This document shows, one piece after another, positions 26,568-34,554 of a DNA stretch of 64,000 bases. This DNA is from GCA-2861595 sp035536185 (lineage in GTDB: Bacteria > Actinomycetota > Acidimicrobiia > Acidimicrobiales > GCA-2861595). Positions within the stretch are counted from its first letter, which is position 1; each line of letters starts with the position of its first letter. The notes beneath the pieces are model-generated. The model was not told the origin of the DNA. It searched no databases and saw only the letters and a list, made by a program, of their open reading frames with translations. The DNA is taken from contig DATLOM010000060.1 in NCBI GenBank assembly GCA_035536185.1, forward strand, positions 19,357 through 83,356, written 5' to 3'. A program made the position numbers and the translations under genes.

Positions 26568-27522
26568 AGGTCTTGTGCCACCATTCGAGGACACGGGTGA
26601 GGCCGTCCTCCAGTGCGACCTGGGGCGCCCACCCAAGGATCTCGCCGGCCCTGGTGATGTCGGGCACCCGCCGGCGGGTGTCCTCGTAGCCCGGGCCGTA
26701 GTAGCTCTCGTAAGGGGCGAGGCGGATCTCGGAGTTGGAGCCGAGCTGGGCGCGGATCATCTCGGCCAGCTCGAAGATGGAGATCTCCCTGGTCGAGCCC
26801 AGGTTGAACACCAGGCCCTCCGCTTCAGGGGTGAAGCCGGCGGCCATGGTGCCTCGCACCGTGTCGTCAACGTAGGTGAAGCAGCGGGTCTGGAGACCGT
26901 CGCCGAGGACGAAGAGGGGTTCGCCGGCCAGTGCGGGGCGGATGAAGTTGGCCACCACCGACCCATAGCCCTTGGGGTCCAGGCGAGGGCCGAAGGAGTT
27001 GAAGTAGCGGACTATGACCACGGGAAGGCGCCGCTCGGCATAGGCGAAGGCGAGGTGCTCGTCGATGGCCTTGGAGGTGGCGTAGGACCAGCGGTGGACG
27101 GTAGTGGGCCCGAGGATGCGGTCGTCGTCCTCGGCCATCGGGACCTTCGACGTCTTGCCGTAGACCTCGGAGGTGGACGCCACGACCGCCTTCTTCCAGT
27201 ACTTGAAGCAGGCGGACAGCACGTTCTCGGTACCGAGGGTGTTGGTCAAGATCGCCTCGAGGGGGTCCTCGACCACGTGGCGAACCCCCACGGCGGCCGC
27301 CAGGTGGAACACCATCTGTGACCGCTCCACCTCCGCCTCCACGAGAGCCGCGTCGAGGATCGACCCGTTCACGAACCGGATCTCGTGGAGGCGGTGCTGG
27401 AGGTTGACAGCTCGGCCCGAACGAAGGTTGTCGAGCACGGCAACCTCGTGGCCGGCGTCGCACAGAGCGTCGACCAGGTGGGAGCCGATGTATCCGGCCC
27501 CGCCTGTGACCAGCACCCGCAT
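26560..27522 (-). CDS. NAD-dependent sugar epimerase/dehydratase (extended SDR)
   Basis: 320 aa. GGAGYIGSHLVDAL, STSEVYGKTSKVPM, SYATSKAIDEH (Tyr-x3-Lys) and RYFNSFGPRLDPKGYG are typical. Pairing with the 6-dehydrogenase suggests action on a UDP-uronic acid (4-epimerase or decarboxylase). The plausible promoter TACTAT is 8 nt before ATG 27522. Confidence 0.87.
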   Translation of the reverse strand: MRVLVTGGAGYIGSHLVDALCDAGHEVAVLDNLRSGRAVNLQHRLHEIRFVNGSILDAALVEAEVERSQMVFHLAAAVGVRHVVEDPLEAILTNTLGTENVLSACFKYWKKAVVASTSEVYGKTSKVPMAEDDDRILGPTTVHRWSYATSKAIDEHLAFAYAERRLPVVIVRYFNSFGPRLDPKGYGSVVANFIRPALAGEPLFVLGDGLQTRCFTYVDDTVRGTMAAGFTPEAEGLVFNLGSTREISIFELAEMIRAQLGSNSEIRLAPYESYYGPGYEDTRRRVPDITRAGEILGWAPQVALEDGLTRVLEWWHKTYG

Positions 27523-27530
27523 GGACAGCC

Positions 27531-27536
27531 ATAGTA
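27531..27536 (-). promoter_or_regulatory. -10 element, probable leaderless start
   Basis: TACTAT on the minus strand, 8 nt before the ATG at 27522. Confidence 0.5.
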
Positions 27537-27562
27537 GGCCCGTGGAGTGGTGTCGGGGGCCT

Positions 27563-28102
27563 TCAGACGGAGCGGTAGCGGTTGTTGAGGAAGGCGCCGA
27601 GGATGGCGAGGTTGATGGCGCCCGAGAGCCCGAGGAGCACCCACATCCAGACAGGGATGCGGTCCCTGGTGACCTCCCGGACCTGGATCACCGGGGGCGG
27701 CGGGCGAGTGGTCGTCGTCGTGGTGGCGATGGTCGGGGGCACGGTCGTCGACGGAATTGTGGCGACGGTGGTGGCCACGGGGCCTGGGGCTCGCCGGGTG
27801 GTCGCGGTGGTGCGGCGGGTCGTGGGGGTGGTGGCCGGCGCCGTCGGAGGTGGTGGGGCGGCGGTCGTCGGGGCCGAGGTGGAGGGCGGAGGTTCCGGGA
27901 ACGACGGTGGTGGGGGAGGGGGTGGCGGGTCGTCCTGGGCAGCCACTCCGGGGCCGGCCGGTGGAGGAGGTGGCGCTGCGCTGCGCTGCTGTGCCGTCGC
28001 CGGGGAGAAGAAGTACGGCGCGGTGGTGAAGGCGAACGTCAGCCAGAGGAGGACGGCGATCAGGCGCGCTGTCGTGTGCTTGCGCCCCCCGACCCACCTC
28101 AT
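27563..28102 (-). CDS. Pro/Thr-rich secreted membrane protein, 179 aa
   Basis: Unknown function. A signal-like N-terminus (LIAVLLWLTFAFTTAPYFF) is followed by about 100 residues of proline, threonine and alanine low complexity, then VREVTRDRIPVWMWVLLGLS and a transmembrane helix with a short basic tail. It resembles an extracellular stalk held in the membrane. ATG at 28102 lies exactly 7 nt after TACGGT, so the mRNA is probably leaderless. Confidence 0.7.
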   Translation of the reverse strand: MRWVGGRKHTTARLIAVLLWLTFAFTTAPYFFSPATAQQRSAAPPPPPAGPGVAAQDDPPPPPPPPSFPEPPPSTSAPTTAAPPPPTAPATTPTTRRTTATTRRAPGPVATTVATIPSTTVPPTIATTTTTTRPPPPVIQVREVTRDRIPVWMWVLLGLSGAINLAILGAFLNNRYRSV

Positions 28103-28107
28103 GCTCG

Positions 28108-28566
28108 CTACCGTACCGGACACTTGCCACTGAGGAAAAGTGGAGCGGGGGGCGCCTCTCGCGTCCCTGCCGGCACCGGGGAGAGGTTCAGCTCGAACCG
28201 CTCCCGCCCGCACAACCCGCCTACGGCCCCGGCCGCCGTGCCCATGTAGCCCTTCGCCCGTGTCTCGAACGCAAACGGCGAGGTCACCGTCACTACGGCG
28301 CGGTACCGCCCCTGCTTGTCGGCGGTGGCGGTGATGGGCTCGTCACCCTGTTTGATCAGGACCACCGCGCCGGCGATGGGCTTCTTGGTCTTGGCATCGA
28401 GGACGCGGCCGAAGACGAGCGCCTGCTCGTCGGTTAGATCGGGCCCCCCGTCCCCGCCACCCGAGCCACCGTCGCCATCGCCGACGAAGAAGAGAGCGGC
28501 CAGCGCCGCCAGCAGGAGCCCACCGACGAGTGCGAACCCGCTACGGCGGCGGCCCCGTCGTTTCAC
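28108..28566 (-). CDS. Membrane-anchored carboxypeptidase-regulatory-like domain protein
   Basis: 152 aa. One N-terminal transmembrane helix (GFALVGGLLLAALAALFF) and a Gly/Asp-rich linker precede a single beta-sandwich of the carboxypeptidase-regulatory type: VFGRVLDAKTKKPIAGAVV, ADKQGRYRAVV, and a C-terminal LNLSPV strand. Such domains are structural, often in secreted proteins. GTG at 28566; ribosome site weak. Its 3' end contains the -10 of the next gene. Confidence 0.7.
   Translation of the reverse strand: MKRRGRRRSGFALVGGLLLAALAALFFVGDGDGGSGGGDGGPDLTDEQALVFGRVLDAKTKKPIAGAVVLIKQGDEPITATADKQGRYRAVVTVTSPFAFETRAKGYMGTAAGAVGGLCGRERFELNLSPVPAGTREAPPAPLFLSGKCPVR
28110..28115 (-). promoter_or_regulatory. 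-10 element of the 27563-28102 gene, leaderless
   Basis: TACGGT on the minus strand, 7 nt before ATG 28102 and inside the last codons of the preceding gene. Confidence 0.5.
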
Positions 28567-28577
28567 AGGAGCGACAT

Positions 28578-29963
28578 CTAGGCGATGGCCTTCTTGATGT
28601 ACTCGCGGGTCTTCTCGTCCAGCTGCTTCTCGTCCATGTCGTAGATGCGACGGAGGAGCCGGTGGGTCGCGTCGGCCCGCAGCTCCTCCAGCGGGTGCGC
28701 CTCCATGGAGCCGGACGGCTCGTACTCCTTGAAGTCACGGTAGAAGTCCCAGAACTTCTTCTCGCCGAAGGTCTCGACCAGGTACGACACGGCGGCGTTG
28801 GCGTAGGCGTAGGCGATGGCATTGGTCAGGTTCGGGGATGGGCTCAGCTCCGCGAACGAGAGCTGTTCGTAGATGCCGAAGAGGCTGCCGAGCTGCCACG
28901 AACCCACGCGGCGCTCGTCGGCCAGCAGCATGGCCCCCCCCTCCACCACCCAGCCGGTAGTGGACTCGCGGGTGACCCGGCTGAGGGCGAGATGCCCCAG
29001 CTCGTGCTGGAACACCTGAGCCGGCACCAGCTCGTTCTCGAGCTTCTCGACGAGACCCTCTGGCATCACCAACTCGTCGCCGCCCTCGTCGCGCCCGGCG
29101 CTGCCGCCCAGCTCGCTGCCGTGATCCGTTCCGAGGTCGGCCTTCCGGTCGGGGTTCTGCAGGACGGCCGCCAGGTTTACGACCATCTGGCGCGCCTCGG
29201 CGCGTGTGGGATGGCCTGCGCTGCTGCGGAACACGTAGGACACCTGCGCCAGCGAGCTCCCCGCGCCGTCGCCGGCCATGTCCCTGTACTCCGCCTGATC
29301 CCGGGCCAGTAGAAGCAGGTGTATCTGCTCGGGCTGCAGCGTCAGCCCTTCCAGCAGCTTGACCCGCGCCGTCTCCGCCAGCTTCAAGCTCTCGTCCACC
29401 CGGGTCGTTCCCGGCCGGTGAAGAGCCAAAAAGTGCGCCGACTTGGCTACCGTCACGGGCCCCCGGGCCCAGATGGGAAGGGGCGTCTTGCTGTCGTCGT
29501 GCCTAGAGCTGGTGACCATCCACGCGCCGTCCCGCAGCTCCAGCTCGTAGAGGAGGCGGAAGCGGAACAGGTTGTCCTCGGGCAGGTCCTTGTAGCGGTA
29601 GATGAAATCGAGCCTCGCCGCGGTCACCGCGGTGCCGGCGTCGTTGAAATCCGCCTCGTCCATGAGCAGGCTCACGTCGGCCAGAGGCACGGCCGTGGAA
29701 CCCCTGGCGATGGGCTCCTCCACCGCTCGGGCTTCGGGCGTCATCGGGGCCAGATAGGCCTCCGCGTCGCCGGCGACCAGGGCCTTGGCCCGCTGGCGGA
29801 GCATGGCGTCGACCGCCTGTCGAGGCCCCGGCTCCCCCCCGGCCTCGTCGACGGGGCCGCCCGTGGTCTTGGCGCAGGCGCCGGCGAGCCAAGCCAGGCC
29901 CACGACGGCAGCGCACAGCAGTCTCGCCGATCGATTCAGGCTCCCCCCTCTGCCCCTTCTCAC
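28578..29963 (-). CDS. Lipoprotein zinc metallopeptidase (gluzincin-like)
   Basis: About 461 aa. A lipobox LAGAC near residue 30 indicates lipid anchoring. The catalytic motif is QHELGHLALS at about 318-327, and WVVEGGAMLLADE roughly 20 residues later offers the third zinc ligand Glu, as in peptidase-MA enzymes. The N-terminal half resembles a nuclear-transport-factor-like fold (AMLRQRAKALVAGDAEAYL). The substrate is unknown; an envelope protease is plausible. GTG at 29963 is 7 nt after TACCAT, hence probably leaderless. Confidence 0.75.
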   Translation of the reverse strand: MRRGRGGSLNRSARLLCAAVVGLAWLAGACAKTTGGPVDEAGGEPGPRQAVDAMLRQRAKALVAGDAEAYLAPMTPEARAVEEPIARGSTAVPLADVSLLMDEADFNDAGTAVTAARLDFIYRYKDLPEDNLFRFRLLYELELRDGAWMVTSSRHDDSKTPLPIWARGPVTVAKSAHFLALHRPGTTRVDESLKLAETARVKLLEGLTLQPEQIHLLLLARDQAEYRDMAGDGAGSSLAQVSYVFRSSAGHPTRAEARQMVVNLAAVLQNPDRKADLGTDHGSELGGSAGRDEGGDELVMPEGLVEKLENELVPAQVFQHELGHLALSRVTRESTTGWVVEGGAMLLADERRVGSWQLGSLFGIYEQLSFAELSPSPNLTNAIAYAYANAAVSYLVETFGEKKFWDFYRDFKEYEPSGSMEAHPLEELRADATHRLLRRIYDMDEKQLDEKTREYIKKAIA

Positions 29964-29970
29964 GCAGGCG

Positions 29971-29976
29971 ATGGTA
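29971..29976 (-). promoter_or_regulatory. -10 element of the metallopeptidase gene, leaderless
   Basis: TACCAT on the minus strand, 7 nt before GTG 29963. Confidence 0.5.
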
Positions 29977-30018
29977 CCGGTCAGGGCTTCAGCCTTGGCG
30001 TCCGGGGCACGACGAGCC

Positions 30019-31719
30019 TCACCGCCGGCGGCTGGTGACCACACCGACGAGGCCGATGAGCAGAGCCAGGGCGAGCACCGCGGCGGCGGCATAGGCGATC
30101 GGCGATCTCTTCTGTCCCGGGCCGTCGTCCGGGGCCCCTGCGTCCTCGGCCGGTGGTCGGGTGTCGTCGGGTGGAGCAGGGGGACGGGTGTTCACGAAGG
30201 AGCGCTTGTCGAGGATGCCGGTGCCCTTGACGAAGACCCAGCCGTCGTAGATGGCAGGGCGGTAGGTGAACGTGCCGGTCGAGAAGAACAGGGGGATCAC
30301 GGGAAGATCGCCGGCCAGGACCCGCAGCGCCTCGCCGGTCGCCGCCCGCCGGGCGACGGGGTCGACGGTGCTGGCGATGCGCTGCGTCAGGTCGTCGAAA
30401 GAGGGGTTGCGGTAGCCGGGGTAGTTGAAGGTGGCGTCCCCGGGGGCCGACCCGAAGAGCCGGCGCAGGAAGTCCGGGTCGTACGAAGCCAATGGTGGCG
30501 ATGTCCAGATGGCCACTCCGAAGCTCGGTTGACCGCCCTCCTCGCCCACGGCGCGGGACAGTTCGTCACGGGGAACCCCTCGGGAGGTGGCCTTGGCTCC
30601 GGCCCGCTCCAGCGCCAGCGCCACCTGGCGCCCCGCTTCGAGCTTCACGGGGTCGTTGTCGGCGGCCAGAACCTCGATCGGAGGCAGGCCGAGATTGGCC
30701 ATCTCCGTGCGGGCGGCGGCGACCTCCTTGGTCTTGTGGAGGACGGTCTTCGACGCCCAGGGCGACGCCGGGTGGAGGTACCCGCGATCGGCGGCCACGG
30801 CCGTGCCGACGGCCCGGCTCACCCGCCGCAGATCCAGGGCACCGCTGATCGCTCGGCGCACCTCCGGCCGGTCGAACGGCGCCTGGCGAAGGTTGAACAT
30901 GAGAACGGTCCCGAGGTAGGCGGGGCCCTCGCGGACCTTCGTGCCGAGACCCTCGACGCGGGCGGCGGCGTCCTCGGGGAGGCTCACCGGGATCATGTCC
31001 ACCCGGCGTCGCTCTAGGGCCTGAAGGGTGCCGTTGGCGTCGCCGATGATCGGCACCTCGAGCATCGACACGGACGGAGGCCCGCGGAAGTACGTCGTGT
31101 TGGCTTCGAAGCGGTAGCTCTCGCCGGGCCGGTGGTCGACCAGGCGGAACGGCCCGCTGCCCACCGGCAGCCCCTCGGGCGCGAGGCGGCTGCGCGGGAG
31201 GTTCTGCCACAGGTGGGCGGGCAGGATCGGCACGTCGCTGAGCGGCTGGTCGAGGAACCCGGGGGAAGGATGCCGCAGGGTGATGACCACCGTGGCCGGG
31301 TTGGTGACGACGACCTTCTCCACCGCCCGGAGCTCGGGGGTGAAGCGGGGATGGGGATGCTCGGCCACGAAGTCGAAGGTGAAGGCGACGTCGGCCGCCG
31401 TGACGGGTCTCCCGTCGTGCCACCGAGCGCCGTCGTTGAGCCGGATCGTCAGCTGGCGACCATCTGCGCTGGTCTCCACGGCGGTGGCGAGCCACGGCTG
31501 AGGTACGCCTTCCTCATCACGCCACAGCAGGGTGTCGTAGACGAGGGTGACGAGGGAGTAGCCCAGCTCGAAGGTGTAGGGCGTGAGCGTCCCGTCCTCC
31601 TGAGGGAACGGCAGGCGGACCACGGGCACAGGGGCGGTCGGGGTTTCCTGTGACCGGGCACCGGCCACCTCGACGGGGGAAGCCGCCAGCACCAGGACCA
31701 CAACGCTGGCGATAGCCAT
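30019..31719 (-). CDS. Peptide/dipeptide ABC-transporter substrate-binding protein (SBP family 5) with C-terminal anchor
   Basis: About 566 aa. Signal peptide, then LVTLVYDTLLWRDEEG, ADGRQLTIRLNDGARWHDG and DVAFTFDFV, a classic family-5 binding-protein opening; RRAISGALDLRRVSRAV and IYDGWVFVKG occur later. Unusually it ends with a transmembrane helix (YAAAAVLALALLIGLVGVV) and RRR tail, so it may stay membrane bound. No permease or ATPase genes are adjacent. ATG at 31719 was chosen because the frame continues open for 2.6 kb antisense to the FtsH gene. It is divergent from that gene. Confidence 0.83.
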   Translation of the reverse strand: MAIASVVVLVLAASPVEVAGARSQETPTAPVPVVRLPFPQEDGTLTPYTFELGYSLVTLVYDTLLWRDEEGVPQPWLATAVETSADGRQLTIRLNDGARWHDGRPVTAADVAFTFDFVAEHPHPRFTPELRAVEKVVVTNPATVVITLRHPSPGFLDQPLSDVPILPAHLWQNLPRSRLAPEGLPVGSGPFRLVDHRPGESYRFEANTTYFRGPPSVSMLEVPIIGDANGTLQALERRRVDMIPVSLPEDAAARVEGLGTKVREGPAYLGTVLMFNLRQAPFDRPEVRRAISGALDLRRVSRAVGTAVAADRGYLHPASPWASKTVLHKTKEVAAARTEMANLGLPPIEVLAADNDPVKLEAGRQVALALERAGAKATSRGVPRDELSRAVGEEGGQPSFGVAIWTSPPLASYDPDFLRRLFGSAPGDATFNYPGYRNPSFDDLTQRIASTVDPVARRAATGEALRVLAGDLPVIPLFFSTGTFTYRPAIYDGWVFVKGTGILDKRSFVNTRPPAPPDDTRPPAEDAGAPDDGPGQKRSPIAYAAAAVLALALLIGLVGVVTSRRR

Positions 31720-31821
31720 TCCAGCATTACTGGCGTTTGAACGTGCACCACGGGTGGTCCTGCGGGTCCTGCGATCACCCACCTTTGGTACCCTGCTGCA
31801 ATCCCACCAGGAGCAGGATAG

Positions 31822-34551
31822 ATGGCCAAGAAGCCGCCGCCGAAGAAGGCGCCGCCCAAGCGCAAGTACAAGAAGGCGAAGAAGAGCAGGCTCGGCCTTT
31901 GGACCGGATTCGGTCTGCTCCTCCTCATCGGCGCCTACCTGGGCGTGTTGGCACAGTCGCAGCCCAACGTCGGGGGCCGGGAGCTTCGGGTCGACACCTT
32001 CGTCGACCTCGCTGAGCGCGGCCGGCTGGAGAACGCCAGGATCCTCGACGTCGACTCCTTCGTGGTCGGCACCTACGAGGTCGACGGCAGGAAGATCGCC
32101 TACAACGCCCCGTACCTGAAGGAGACCCGCCAGCGCCTGCTCGATGTGCTGCTGGAGAACCGGGTCCCCACGACCATCGACCAGCAGAACGGCAAGCGCA
32201 CCGCGCAGCTGGCCAGCGTGCTCCTGCCGGCCCTGATCATCGCCGTGCTCTTCGTCTACATGATCATCTCCTACCGCCGGGGCACCGGGCTGTTCGGGAT
32301 GAAGAGCGGCGCCCGCAAGACAGAGGCGGGCGGCCCCTCCGACGTCACCTTCGCCGACGTCGCCGGCCAGGACGCCGCCGTCACCGAGCTCAAGGAGATC
32401 CGCGACTTCCTGTCCGACACCGAGCGGTTCGCCGGCCTCGGTGCGGTCGTGCCCAAGGGCGTGCTGCTCTACGGCCCCCCCGGCTGCGGCAAGACGCTTC
32501 TGGCCAGGGCCGTGGCCGGCGAGGCGGGCGCCAACTTCTATTCCATCTCCGGTTCGGACTTCGTGGAGATCTACGTCGGCGTGGGTGCAGCTCGGGTACG
32601 CGACCTGTTCCGCGAGGCGAGGGAGAACGCCCCGGCGATCATCTTCATCGACGAGCTGGACTCGGTAGGCCGGCGCCGGGGAGGCGGGGGCGTCGCCGCC
32701 AGCGGTTCCGGCCAGGAGCAGGAGCAGGCGCTCAACCAGATCCTCGCCGAGATGGACGGGTTCTCGCCTCTCGAGGGCATCATCGTGATGGGCGCCACCA
32801 ACCGGCCCGACATCCTCGACCCTGCGCTCCTCCGGCCCGGCCGTTTCGACCGCACCATCGGCCTCGAGCGACCCGACGAGGAGGGTCGCCTGGCCGTGCT
32901 CCAGGTGCACGCCCGCAACAAGCCGATGGATCCCGCTGCCGACCTCAGGCGCGTAGCCAACAAGGCCATTGGCCTCTCGGGCGCGGACCTGGCCAGCGTG
33001 ATGAACGAGGGTGCTCTCCTGGCCGCCCGGGCCGGCAGGGCATCGATCACCCAGGTCGAGCTGAACGCGGCCCTGGCCCGTATCATCGAGGCGCCTGAGC
33101 GCCAGCGCCGCCTCTCCATGCGTGACCGCAGCTTCGGGCGCTCCACGGGCGGCGGTGGCGAGGACCGGGTCACCTTCGCCGATGTAGCCGGCCTCGACGA
33201 GGCCATGGAGGAGCTGGCCGAGGTTCGCCACTACCTGGCCGAGCCCGAGCGCTTCGTGAAGATGGGCGCCCGCCCCCCGCGCGGCTTCCTCCTCGTCGGC
33301 CCCCCCGGCTGCGGGAAGACGCTCCTGGCCAAAGCCGTCGCCGTGGAGGCCAACGCCGCCTTCTTCGCGGTGGCCGCCACCGAGTTCGTCGAGGTGTTCG
33401 TCGGCGAGGGCGCAGGCCGGGTGCGGGACCTGTTCGCCGAGGCCAAGGCGGCGGCCCCGGCCATCGTCTTCCTCGACGAGATCGACGCCATCGGCGCCCG
33501 CAGGGGTGCCTCGGCCGACGGCGGGCGCGAGCGCGAGCAGACCCTCAACCAGATCCTGGTCGAGCTCGACGGCTTCGACGCCCGTTCTGGCGTCACCATC
33601 ATGGCCGCCAGCAACCGGCCGGAGATCCTCGACGAGGCCCTCGTCCGCCCCGGCCGCTTCGACCGCACCGTCGTCATAAGCCTGCCCGACCGCGGTTCCC
33701 GGAGGAAGATCCTGGACGTGCATGCCAAGGGGAAGCTCCTCGGCGCCGACGTCGACCTCGACTTCCTGGCCCGGATCACCCAGAGCTTCTCCGGGGCAGA
33801 CCTGGCCAACGTGATGAACGAGGGCGCTCTGCTCGCCGCCCGGGCCAACCTCGACTACGTCCCCATGAGGCTGCTGGAAGAGGCAGTCGAGCGGGTGGGC
33901 GTCGGCATCGCCCGGAACCAGCAGCTGACCGACGAGGACCGGGCCATGGTCGCCTACCACGAGGTGGGCCATGCCCTGGTCGGCCGGGCTCTCCCCGGCG
34001 CGCCCACCCCCCACAAGCTGTCCATCGTGTCGCGGGGGCGGTCGCTCGGGGCGACGCGTACCGTCGACGAGGTCGGCCGGGCCGTTCACTCCCGCACCGC
34101 CTTGCTGGACCAGATGGCGGGCATGCTCGGGGGCCGTGCCGCCGAAGAGCTTGTGTTCGGTGAACCGGGCTCCGGCGCCGCCGACGATCTTCAGCGGGTG
34201 GGGCAGCTGGCCCGGATGATGGTGTGCGAGCTCGGTATGAGCAGCGTGCTCGGCCCGCTCTCCTACAACGGGAACGGCAATGCCCACCAGTACTCCGACG
34301 ACGTGAGCCGCACCATCGACGTCGAGGTCCGGGGGCTGGTGGACGAGGCCTACGGGCGGGCCCACGCCGTGCTGGCCGGCTCCAGGGACGTTCTCGATCG
34401 GGCAGCTACAACGCTGCTCGACCAGGAGACCCTGACGGCCGAGGAGCTCGACGACATCGCGGGGCCCGTGAGGCCCCTGCCCCGCCAGCGGGCCCGGGCG
34501 GCCGCCCCCTCGCCGGCCCGCCGGCCCAGCCGGGCCGCCACACGGACCTAG
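31822..34551 (+). CDS. ftsH: FtsH-like membrane protease with two AAA modules and an M41 domain (second copy)
   Basis: 909 aa. A lysine-rich N-terminus is followed by helices at about 24-43 and 131-149. AAA module 1 has GPPGCGKT at 218-225 and IIFIDELD near 273-280; module 2 has GPPGCGKT at 493-500 and IVFLDEID near 548-555; each has RPGRFDR. The M41 HEVGH is at 713-717 with DDLQRVGQLARMM downstream. The shared architecture with 4612-7374 argues for duplication after a two-AAA form arose. AGGAGCAGGA precedes the ATG. Unlike the first copy it has no direct-repeat box, so the two are probably regulated differently. Confidence 0.92.
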   Translation: MAKKPPPKKAPPKRKYKKAKKSRLGLWTGFGLLLLIGAYLGVLAQSQPNVGGRELRVDTFVDLAERGRLENARILDVDSFVVGTYEVDGRKIAYNAPYLKETRQRLLDVLLENRVPTTIDQQNGKRTAQLASVLLPALIIAVLFVYMIISYRRGTGLFGMKSGARKTEAGGPSDVTFADVAGQDAAVTELKEIRDFLSDTERFAGLGAVVPKGVLLYGPPGCGKTLLARAVAGEAGANFYSISGSDFVEIYVGVGAARVRDLFREARENAPAIIFIDELDSVGRRRGGGGVAASGSGQEQEQALNQILAEMDGFSPLEGIIVMGATNRPDILDPALLRPGRFDRTIGLERPDEEGRLAVLQVHARNKPMDPAADLRRVANKAIGLSGADLASVMNEGALLAARAGRASITQVELNAALARIIEAPERQRRLSMRDRSFGRSTGGGGEDRVTFADVAGLDEAMEELAEVRHYLAEPERFVKMGARPPRGFLLVGPPGCGKTLLAKAVAVEANAAFFAVAATEFVEVFVGEGAGRVRDLFAEAKAAAPAIVFLDEIDAIGARRGASADGGREREQTLNQILVELDGFDARSGVTIMAASNRPEILDEALVRPGRFDRTVVISLPDRGSRRKILDVHAKGKLLGADVDLDFLARITQSFSGADLANVMNEGALLAARANLDYVPMRLLEEAVERVGVGIARNQQLTDEDRAMVAYHEVGHALVGRALPGAPTPHKLSIVSRGRSLGATRTVDEVGRAVHSRTALLDQMAGMLGGRAAEELVFGEPGSGAADDLQRVGQLARMMVCELGMSSVLGPLSYNGNGNAHQYSDDVSRTIDVEVRGLVDEAYGRAHAVLAGSRDVLDRAATTLLDQETLTAEELDDIAGPVRPLPRQRARAAAPSPARRPSRAATRT

Positions 34552-34554
34552 GGA

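Noticed and set aside
31720..34365. Very long minus-strand open frame opposite the second FtsH gene
   Set aside because: It is a GC-driven antisense frame continuous with the peptide-binding protein. The family match and signal peptide begin at ATG 31719, and the antisense part has no motif.
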